From: Eriocheir sinensis
Lineage: Eukaryota; Arthropoda; Malacostraca; Decapoda; Varunidae
Direction of reading: 5' to 3'
Assembly (NCBI RefSeq): GCF_024679095.1
Contig: NW_026111764.1
Span: 216,001-280,000, forward strand
DNA length: 64,000 nt
The position numbers and the translations under genes were made by a program. The notes below the pieces were generated by a model. That model saw only the letters and a program-made list of their open reading frames with translations. It was not told the origin of the DNA and made no database searches. Shown in pieces: positions 50,842 to 61,656 of the stretch (the stretch's first letter is position 1; every line of letters starts with the position of its first letter).

Positions 50842-51240
50842 CTGCGGAAGGAGAGGGGGGGGAGGGGGTTAGTTTGGTGGAGGAGTCAAGGTGGGGGGAG
50901 GAGGAAGGGGTAGAGAGGAAAAGGGGAGAGGGTTTGTTTGGTGGTGGAGGCAGCGGTGTGAGGGGGGGCGAGGGGGGGAAGGAGGAGGAAGGGGTAGAGG
51001 GGGAAGTGGGGAAGGGGATAGTTTGCTGTAGAAGGCAGAGGTAGTGTGGGGAAGGAGGAGGGCAAGGAGGGAAGGATAGGGATTGGGGTAGAAAAGGGCT
51101 GGGTGCCTCGGTGAGGGGCAAGACAGTTTGGAGGCGGAAGTTTGTGAGGGGAAGAGTGGAGGGAGGGCTGGGTGGTGGAGAGAGTGTAAGGGAAGCAAAG
51201 GAATAGAGGAATATAGTTGCAAGGCTAGAGAAAGAGATAG
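50842..51240. repeat. degenerate G-rich minisatellite in presumed intron
   Basis: Imperfect repeats of roughly 65-100 bases begin with gttagtttggtggagg-like motifs at about 50,868, 50,930, 51,018 and 51,122, separated by gggggagg-type runs. On the minus strand it is the pyrimidine-rich sequence leading to the Dpr-like exon acceptor. Confidence 0.65.
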
Positions 51241-51269
51241 ATAAATAAATAGAGAAAGAAAAAAAATCA

Positions 51270-51295
51270 TGCGCGCGCGCGCACACACACACACG

Positions 51296-51365
<70 letters not shown>
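51270..51365. repeat. (GC)n then (CA)n microsatellite
   Basis: A short gcgcgcgcgc run followed by about 83 bases of CA repeats with a few G interruptions near 51,294-51,300. Confidence 0.95.
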
Positions 51366-51370
<5 letters not shown>

Positions 51371-51690
51371 ACGGACAATGTTATTTGAGAGGGGGGATTA
51401 CGAATGGAACGGAGAAGGAAAGAAAAGGAAATAAAGGAAAGGAATGAGAGAAAAAGATGAAGAAGAGAAGAAAGATTAAAATAAAAAAAAAACTAAACGA
51501 ATGTAAGGAAAGAGAGAATATATAAAGGGATAAAAGCCTACGATCAGACACAGACTCAGACAGACAGACAGACAGGAACGAAAAGACAGGAAGACCGTCA
51601 AAAAAGAGAGACAAACACAGACACTGATAGATAGACAAACATAAACAGACCGGGAAGACAATCAGACAGACAGAGAGACAGACCAGCAAT
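51366..51690. repeat. purine-rich tract with (ACAG)n-like runs
   Basis: A/G-rich sequence, then cagacagacagacagac motifs near 51,555-51,680. No coding evidence. Confidence 0.8.
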
Positions 51691-52085
51691 CATGACCAGC
51701 CGCCTCTCCTCCACCTGTCCGGCGCTCATCTGCAGCCACTAATTAACGAGCTGGCATCCAGGTAACGCGACTCACCTGAGCTTCATGTTTATTACTGCCG
51801 CAACAAACCGCATCTCATTTAATCCTAACATACGTCTGGCAATGACCCGTGATGGTGGACTGGTTGTACTGGTGGATTGGTTGTACTGGTGGATTGGTAG
51901 GTGAGGGTGGATTGGGTCACTGATAGACAGGTGAGGATGGTTTACTGGATGGACACGTGTGCGAGGCTGAGTGGATGCGTGGATCAGAACAATGTATTGG
52001 ATGCTTTAAAGTTGGACGTTTAAGAATAGATAGATTTTTTTTTCTTATCAAAGTTTGATGACATGACCACGACGTGAATAGCTAT

Positions 52086-52086
<1 letters not shown>
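51691..52086. other. unassigned sequence with a short tandem repeat
   Basis: Unique-looking sequence. Three near-copies of an 18-bp unit (ggattggttgtactggtg) lie at about 51,852-51,905. No ORF or known motif. Confidence 0.55.

Positions 52087-52174
<88 letters not shown>
52087..52174. repeat. (GT)n microsatellite
   Basis: About 88 bases of pure GT repeats. Confidence 0.97.
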
Positions 52175-52177
<3 letters not shown>

Positions 52178-52938
52178 GACCCAAAATCGTGACTTGGAAC
52201 AAAACGTGAAGCTTTTCGTAATTTTCATTTCTTCGTATTATTCGTAAAAATATTGATCATCTTTCGGCGCCGGATGTTTCCTTTCCAGAAAATGAACTTA
52301 GTATAAGTAAAATGAAAATTAAGATCAACAGGCGAATCTATGTAAAATACTCATGGCAAAATTACTTTCCCATTTTTCTCCTTCCTTCCTTTGCTTCCTC
52401 CTTGTTCTTCCCTTTTCGCTTTGATTTTCCATGTTCCTTTTCGACCTTCTTTTTCTCATTCATCTTCATACCCTCTCTCCGTTCTTCCCTCCCTTTACTT
52501 TTTTTCTTTGTCTTTCCCTTCTTTTCTTCCTGCTTGTACTTCCCTTTTACCTTTCTTTCGCCTTTTAATTCATCTTTTCCTTTGTCCCCTCAGCAACATC
52601 CTTCTCTTTCATAATTCCCTTTGTCTCCACATAACTTTTTCCAACTTTTGCCTTCCATCATCTTTTGTCCTCCTTCCCATTCTTCTCGTTTCTCCTCACT
52701 CTTCTTCCTTCCTCTCTCTATTTTCTCCTTCCTATTTTTCTTTCTCTTCACACGTCTTCTTTCCTTTCTTTATCTCCTTCTTCCCTTTCTACTCTGTACC
52801 TTCCTTCCTCCACCCTGTACTCACCCTCCGCATCACTCTCCCTTTTTCCACTTCTCGCCCGCCTCTCCTCTCACTTCCTTTTCATCAAGCCAGCCTCATA
52901 TTACTCCGTTGAGGCCTTAATGAAACATCCCTCACGCC
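52175..52938. repeat. pyrimidine-rich low-complexity sequence
   Basis: From about 52,370 the plus strand is almost entirely C and T. ORFs there are Ser/Phe/Pro/Leu-rich translations of the composition. The first 190 bases are unassigned. Confidence 0.8.
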
Positions 52939-52951
52939 ATTATTATTATTA

Positions 52952-53018
<67 letters not shown>
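52939..53018. repeat. (ATT)n microsatellite
   Basis: About 80 bases of TAT/ATT trinucleotide repeats with one G interruption. Confidence 0.97.
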
Positions 53019-53263
53019 CATCATTACGATGCTTTGTTCCTTGCAGCTTCGTGTTTCCGTATCCGCGTCTCCATTCCACGTTTTCTTTGCCCATCATTAT
53101 CCGAGGCCCCGCACACTAAGAGGGCACTGCCTTGCTGTGGATTCCCGGCCGCTGTTTAATCTCCGTCTCAAGCTCTTTCCTATTACATGCTCGCGTCCGT
53201 TTGGTTTAATCTGCATAATGATACACTTGCCGGGCCCGGTGTCTTGTGTTGCTCCGGAGAGGA

Positions 53264-53266
<3 letters not shown>

Positions 53267-53333
<67 letters not shown>
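53267..53333. repeat. (GA)n microsatellite
   Basis: About 67 bases of pure GA repeats. The 250 bases upstream (53,019-53,266) look unique, but no gene is recognised in them. Confidence 0.97.
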
Positions 53334-53335
<2 letters not shown>

Positions 53336-53593
53336 AAACAATGATAATAGAAAAAGAAAGGAAAGAAAGTAAATGAATAAGGAAGTTAAATGGAATGTTA
53401 CATGGTTCTTTTTAAATAAACTTATATAATGAAGAGAGAGATGGGATAAAGAGAAGAAATTGATGATATAAAAAAAGATTAAGAAAAGAAGGAAGAATGA
53501 AAACGGAGCTAAATAATGACAGCAAGGATGAAATAGCAGGAGAAGAAAAGAAAAACAGAGCAGAGAGCTAAAGATAAAAGTGTGAAATAAAGA

Positions 53594-53620
53594 AGAGAGA
53601 GAGAGAGAGAGAGAGAGGGG

Positions 53621-53700
<80 letters not shown>
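53594..53700. repeat. (GA)n then (CA)n microsatellite
   Basis: About 25 bases of GA followed by about 80 bases of CA. The preceding 53,334-53,593 is A/G-rich without features. Confidence 0.97.
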
Positions 53701-53701
<1 letters not shown>

Positions 53702-55932
53702 TATTATTATTTAAGTATGTGCCTGCAATTCTCTCCTCATCTCTCCGTTTTCTCACAGTAACATTAAATCATTTACAACGGGCGTTTTCTAGGGTTATCC
53801 ATTAAATCCGAATGAAGATAAATGCAATTAAGCTCCAAACTCTTACTTCCCTAATAAGAGATGGCCTTTATTTTTTTTTTTATTATTTACTGTTTATCTA
53901 TTCTCAACCTGCCTCAGCTGCTTAACATGTATTGATTTACTTTACTTATTAATTATAACTTTTATTTGCTCTTTTCCTATTTTAAACTTTCTCGTCCTAT
54001 TAGAATTCCACATCTTTCCTTTCTAATTCCTCTCTTCTTTACTATGTAACTCCACCTTACTAATACTGAAGACTTGTCGTTTATTTCAATCTCAACCCAC
54101 GTCAGCCTCTAATCTGCTTCTCGTCTGATTTAAACCCCACAACTATCACTTCTAATTCCTGTCTTTTTTACTTATCTGCACCTTAATATTACTGAAAGGG
54201 AGAATTGCTGTGTTGCGCGTGGCCACTAACCCGTACCAGTGTTTCATAGGCAGCTCGTAAGGAGTCTGGCATTATGATATTGTTGCAGCTGGTGTCGAGG
54301 GAACGGCCGAGGGAGGGAGAACTCGTAGCATGGGCGTAAGCTTGTTAAACCGCTTAGACCGCCCTCGAGAAGCTTTGCTTTGTGACGTAAGGCGCTGAGC
54401 TTTGTTTTCCTGTCTAACTTACTCTTCCTATTTACTTTCCACTCTCATAACAGTATCCTCTTTGTCTCTTTCAACCATCCCATTCCCTTTCCTATTCTGT
54501 TTATATTGTATTGTATTTGTGCTTACACAAGACTTCCTTCAAGTAATCTATTATATCTACTCCTCTACTTCCTCCCGTTTACCTTTCTTTCCATCTCGTC
54601 TGTCCGAAACTTTCTCCGTCTTTTTCTTCCGTTTTACCTACTTAATTAAATGTTTTCCTCTCTTTCTACCTCTTTCTTTGTGTCTGTCTGTGTCTCATAT
54701 GTTTTTTCCAGCTCTCTACCTACCGTCACTGTTCTCCCTCTGTTTACCTGTCTTTTTTCTCTCCTTTCTGCCTTCCTACCAATATCACTCACTTTCTACA
54801 GCCACCCCTCTTTATCTCTTCCTTCCTTTATTTCTCTTCCTCTTCCTCCTCTCGATCTTGATACGAATATCCCTCGCTCTCTCTCCACCTACCCTCTTTT
54901 CTCCCTTTTCCTCCTCTCACCTACTTATACGTACATCTTCCTTCCTCTCCACCTGCCTGCCTAAAGTCACTCCCTCCCTATCTCCCTTTTCCCTCCGCGC
55001 CTCTTCTCCCACTTTCTCTTTACGGTTCGCGCCTCCCGTTTTCCACTCGATAGAATGGCGGGGGGTCTTGGATATTTATGACCGTCCACTATACCATTTG
55101 TTGAATTAGTTTTTTCAGTGTGTTGTTTTCTTTGATGAATGATCGATCTAAGCTTTTTTTTTGGGGGGGGTGTTTGGGGAAAGCTGTTTTCTAATGTTTA
55201 TTGTCTAACTGAACTATTATAACTTGTTTTTTTATTTGTGTTCAATAACCTTTCTTTGCTAATAACTTCCATTTGTGTTTCTTCTATTATGTCTCTTAAC
55301 CTCGTCTGGTTGATGCTTTTTCTCGTATCTTTTGTCTTCCACTAAACTGTTTTCATTAGTATTCTCATTTTTTTCCTTTTCCTTAGTTGTTTTTCTTTTT
55401 TTCTGAATTACAGTCTCTAGTGGATTTTGTTTTATCCCTTTGTATCACTGTGTTTGACTTTTTTCTTCAATGTTAACATTTTCTGTTGTTTATTGTTCGG
55501 TGGATGCAAGGTTAGTTTTTCTTTGTTTTCTATTTTGCTTTTTTTGTGGTAATGGGGGAGGGGGTTGGGGATCTTGCATCAAGTGTCCGGTGAATCCAAT
55601 TAGATTTTTTTTTTTTTTTTGTCATTCAAACACTGTCACATTTTTTTTCCTTCCTGAGCAATTTCTCATTCGTTTCTTTTTGTTTTTAGGGGTGAAGGTG
55701 CGCTCCTGTTTTTCTTTTTTTCTTTTTGTCTGAACCCTGTTTTTTTTTGCCATGCTGTTGCTGTGACATTGTTTTGTTTTCTTTCTCTGCATTTTTTTTT
55801 TATGTTGGGGGAAGGAAGACGAAGGTTTGCATGTGTTTCATCTTTGTATTTACTTCTCGTATTAAATTTTTCTCTCCTCTTATATGAGTGTTATGACGTT
55901 TTTATTTCGTTGTAATTATATTATTTGCATTT
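53701..55932. other. 2.2 kb of T/C-rich unassigned DNA
   Basis: Largely pyrimidine-rich (54,400-55,030) or T-rich (55,090-55,920). The piece at about 54,190-54,400 has balanced composition and could be host single-copy sequence, but it has no ORF or motif I recognise. The 235-codon ORF at 54,402-55,109 is Ser/Leu/Phe/Pro-rich, with no domain, and follows the CT bias. Confidence 0.6.
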
Positions 55933-56313
55933 GGGTAGGCGGTGGCCGAACTGGTAGCGTACTGGGCTCACATTCACCGCGTGATGGACGACGCGGGTTC
56001 GAATCCCCACGCTACCACTCGGATTTTTCAGTCACCGCCGAGTGGCTTAAAACTACCCACATGCTGTCCTGAAGACCACCCATCAACCCGGACTCTAGAG
56101 GAAGCCCTCCAAGCGAATCAAGAACGAGTTCCGGGGGGCAGCATGAGCCAATGCATGATGGCGCCACTATAAACACTCGCCTGCGCCAGAACGGGCTGGG
56201 CCGACCATCAGGCCCCACCTGGAAGAAGCCTTGGGCCGACCATCAGGCCCCACCAGGAAGATGCCTACCGGCGCAACAGGCAAACGACGTAAAAAAAAAA
56301 AAAAAAAAAAAAA
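55933..56313 (+). mobile_element. tRNA-derived SINE, copy 2
   Basis: Full-length relative of the copy at 41,101 on the same strand: head gggtaggcggtggccgaact, A-box at 55,943-55,954, B-box at 55,996-56,006, a shared body and a poly(A) run at 56,291-56,313. It is about 23 bases longer because a gggccgaccatcaggcccc segment is present twice (near 56,189 and 56,230), whereas copy 1 has a shortened first version. High identity between copies suggests fairly recent activity of the family. Confidence 0.92.
55943..56006 (+). promoter_or_regulatory. internal Pol III promoter boxes of SINE copy 2
   Basis: The A-box tggccgaactgg and B-box ggttcgaatcc both match consensus. Confidence 0.78.
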
Positions 56314-56637
56314 GAGAGAGAGAGATATGCAGACTCAGCAGACAGGCGGACAGACAAAGACAAACACACATAGACAGACAGACAGGCAGACAGACAGACA
56401 CGCTGACAGATAAGCAGAAAAAATCGGGAGAGACATAAACAAGCTTCATATAGACAAACACAAACAGTAATTCAAACAAACAGACTGGACGACTGACCGA
56501 CTGACCGACTGATTGCTTGACTAACAAACAAAGCAGCGAACAGACCCGAAAAGGTTTTAAAACGAAGCAGAAAAAAATAGAGCAAATTGAAAGGTACGTG
56601 AAAGGAAAGTGATGACAGCAAGATGAATACGAAAGTG

Positions 56638-56640
<3 letters not shown>
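56314..56640. repeat. short GA run and (CAGA)n-rich tract
   Basis: gagagagagag directly after the SINE tail, then acagacagacaggcagacag motifs near 56,340-56,405 and a gaccgactgaccgactga stretch near 56,490. No gene seen. Confidence 0.8.

Positions 56641-56714
<74 letters not shown>
56641..56714. repeat. (CA)n microsatellite
   Basis: 74 bases of pure CA repeats. Confidence 0.97.
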
Positions 56715-56718
<4 letters not shown>

Positions 56719-56899
56719 CGGATAAAAAAAAGGAAGTGCAAGTGATACAGAAAAATGGGTCTGGCTTTCCTTCCTTATTTCCTTTCTTCCTTTCCTCCTT
56801 CCTCCCTTCACGCCCCATGTTTCCTTCCTTCCTTCCTTCCTTCCAGTGTCAGGAGGAAATATATAACTCGAGGTACAAATCTCCTATGACGTAAACGCC

Positions 56900-58540
<1,641 letters not shown>

Positions 58541-58670
58541 ATGGCAAGGCAAGAGGATGATATTTCAGATTCAGTGCAGGCCGCGGCCCGAGCCAGACGC
58601 CAAGTGCTGGAAGTCGACGTTTGGGCCGCCATTACTGTTGCCTTTCTGCGGATCAAGGCTTTGGGAGAGA
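58541..58670. other. balanced-composition island with a 51-codon ORF
   Basis: An ATG at about 58,540 opens a plus-strand frame MARQEDDISDSVQAAARAR that ends at a TGA near 58,695. On the minus strand the same stretch reads MAAQTSTSSTWRLARAAAC. It stands out from surrounding CT-rich DNA and may be a host exon, but I recognise neither translation. Confidence 0.3.
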
Positions 58671-59010
58671 AAAAATATACATGTGTGATCTTTTGAATAT
58701 GGAGCACCCACCTCCCCGCCCTCTCACTGACCGAAAGAAGAAGGATTGAAATGTGTATGTGCGTCCGTTTGTGTTATCTCTTCCTCCCCCTCGTACAGGC
58801 CTACCGGCCTCTTGCAGACTCCTGCGTTCTTATGTTCTTATGTTCTCTTCCACCATTCATTTCCTTAGAAGAAAAAAATCATGTATGTGACTCTTTGTAT
58901 GTGTAGCCCCCCCCCCACCCCTCTCCCTCTCACTGCCCGAAAGGAGGAGTCTTGGAAACTGTATGTGTGATCGATTAAGTCATCTTTTCCTCAGCTCTCC
59001 CAGATTAATT
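58668..59010 (+). repeat. diverged direct repeat, about 200 bp apart
   Basis: Block 1 (58,668-58,790: gagaaaaaatatacatgtgtg, ccctctcactgaccgaaag, tgtgtatgtgcg) corresponds in order to block 2 (58,871-59,000: gaagaaaaaaatcatgtatg, ccctctcactgcccgaaag, tgtatgtgtg). A fainter third block may lie near 59,090-59,180. The family is unknown. Confidence 0.55.
58793..58847 (+). mobile_element. 3' tail fragment of a CR1-like LINE
   Basis: A 55-base piece, gtacaggcctaccggcctct then gcagactcctgc, ending in ttcttatg-type 8-base repeats. It has the form of a severely 5'-truncated LINE end; the tail repeat differs from both LINE-A and LINE-C. Confidence 0.55.
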
Positions 59011-59367
59011 TCCTCATTTCCTCTACTCCGCTTTCTTTTTTTTCTTTTCCTTTCCCTCATTTCTTCTTTCTTTGCTCTTATATCACCGAGTACCTGCCCC
59101 TTCCTACACCCTGAAAGAAGGAGAATAAAAAGAAAACATAGATTAGTGAATGTCTGTGTGTGGAGTAACCGTCCCAGCCACCACCCGAAAAAGAGAAGGG
59201 AAAAAGCAGGAAAATAATAAGACAAGTGCAGTTTGTAAAGTGTATGAGGATGACATGTGCCACCTTTACGTGACAGTCTTTGCCTCCCTTCAAACAATCC
59301 CTCCAAACAGTGAAATACGGTCACGGCATTACAAGCGTGACGGCAGAAGCGGCGATAGCGGTGAATG

Positions 59368-59385
59368 AGTGTGTGTGTGTGTGTG

Positions 59386-59451
<66 letters not shown>

Positions 59452-59515
59452 AGGTGTTTGATCAGCAAGAATAGTTAACTTTTGCTTCTTTTCTACCGGT
59501 TGAAGCAGGCTAATT

Positions 59516-59571
<56 letters not shown>
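59368..59571. repeat. microsatellite cluster (GT)n, (GA)n, (CA)n
   Basis: GT at 59,368-59,386, GA at 59,390-59,450 and CA at 59,519-59,571; a further short GA run lies at 59,643-59,663. Confidence 0.96.
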
Positions 59572-59572
<1 letters not shown>

Positions 59573-59792
59573 ATGCAGACACGTGGGTGACCTTTTATTT
59601 GTCTTTCATTTGTGTTTTACGATGTCATATAGAGGAAATGAGGAGAGAGAGAGAGAGAGAGAGGTCACAGGGTAGGGTGTTTTTGTTGTCCGGTGTGTGT
59701 TGGTTAGGCTGTTGTTGCTTTCTCTCCTCTGTCTTATTGTGGTCACTAGAGCGAGTAAGAGGAGGAAGGTTGGAATGTTAGTATCGTTATCC

Positions 59793-59794
<2 letters not shown>

Positions 59795-59877
<83 letters not shown>
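59795..59877. repeat. (ATT)n microsatellite
   Basis: About 83 bases of uninterrupted TTA/ATT repeats. Confidence 0.97.
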
Positions 59878-59878
<1 letters not shown>

Positions 59879-59914
59879 AACCTCGTATTAGTTTTGTTAT
59901 AGTAATGCAGCCGG

Positions 59915-60330
<416 letters not shown>

Positions 60331-61010
60331 TCGGGAGTGAGTGAGTGAGTCAGTTATAATTACGACCTGAACGCTTTGAAGAGGAGAGAATATCAAGACA
60401 CCTCTCCATCTGAAGTTATTGACCTCTCCGCTGGCGTCTCAATCTCTTTTCTTTTGCTTGGGCAGCGCCGAGCGAGATTTTGTCTTGCTGTTGTATTGAT
60501 ATTTGTCCCTGAGCTGCCTACCTTGCTGTAAAAAAACGTCGTAATTAAACTTTTGAGAGATGTAGAAGGAGGGAAGGGATGAGAGAAAGGAAGAAGTGAA
60601 GAGGGCAGAGAGGAGCTAAGTGGAAATGGATGTGTAGGTGGAGACAGGCACGATTTAGGAGTAGAAGAAGGAGAAAGAGGAGGAGGAAGAAAAGAAAAGA
60701 AGGGCAGAGACAAAAAATACAGGAAATACAATGAGGAAGAAAAGGAGGTGGAGGTCAAACAAGAAAAGGAGGAGGAGGAGGCGAGGAAAACCAGGCGCTG
60801 TACAGAACATAGTAATTGACAGGTACAGACGAAGATGTATCACTGCTTGTATGTTGGTTATTCTTTGTTGTTACTACGCGTCACCGGCCCGGTACACCAC
60901 GGCGGTTATTGTTTGTAGTGAGGGAGTAAGTCAGCGTGCCTCTATGTCTCGTACTTGTATGTACACAAGGACTGTAATAATATTTTTTTCTGTATGAAGT
61001 GTCATGAGTA
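60331..61010. other. unassigned sequence before LINE-D
   Basis: Mixed composition with purine-rich parts (60,560-60,800). No recognisable coding region. The piece from about 61,010 may already belong to LINE-D. Confidence 0.5.
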
Positions 61011-61139
61011 AGAATCACATGGCTGGAATTTGTGGGTCCCGACCGGCTCTCTCAGACTCCCTTGAGCGAGCACTTGATACCCTGAGGGATTTTTTAGTAT
61101 AGGCGAGGGGGGGAGGAGTAATGGGAGCAATGGGAGGAG

Positions 61140-61656
61140 TAATGGGAGGGGACATCTAGCTCATAATATAACCAGGCAGCTTAGAAGTAATTCTAGGGGA
61201 GTAACAGAGGACGGGCTAAGAATCTTCTATACTAACAGCAGGAGCCTCAGAAACAAGATAGACTTACTAAGGGGTGAAGCTTGTTCAGAAAATTTTGACA
61301 TAATAGCGATCACTGAGACATGGATAGACACTGCTAATAGAGATTTTAGATCAGAATTTGAAATAACGGGTTATCAGATGTTTCACAAAGACAGAAGGGG
61401 CAGAAAGGGAGGTGGAGTTGCGCTATATGTTAAAGACTCACTTAAATGTTTAGTTAACAATTCAGTCAAAACTAACATGGATTCAGAATCAGTTTGGGTG
61501 GACGTTTACAAAGGGAAAGAAAAACTAACTCTAGGAGTTATATACAGGCCACCCAACCTTAACAGGCAGGACACGAGTATATTACTACAGGAGATTGGCA
61601 GGGCGAGTATGAGTAGAAATGTCTGCGTATTGGGGACTTTAATTATAGGAATATAG
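61140..61656 (+). pseudogene. LINE-D endonuclease N-terminal part, frameshifted
   Basis: The frame reads LRIFYTNSRSLRNKIDLL, IIAITETWIDTANRDF, RKGGGVALYVKDSL and LTLGVIYRPPNLNRQD, all typical of the LINE AP-like endonuclease. It then fails at CVLGTLIIGI because one G is missing in tattggggact (61,630-61,638). In the next frame the expected GDFNYRNIDW appears at once. A single-base change thus separates it from the rest of ORF2; it could also be a sequencing error. Confidence 0.87.

Noticed and set aside
54402..55109. 235-codon plus-strand ORF
   Set aside because: Composition follows the T/C-rich DNA; no signal, domain or conserved motif.
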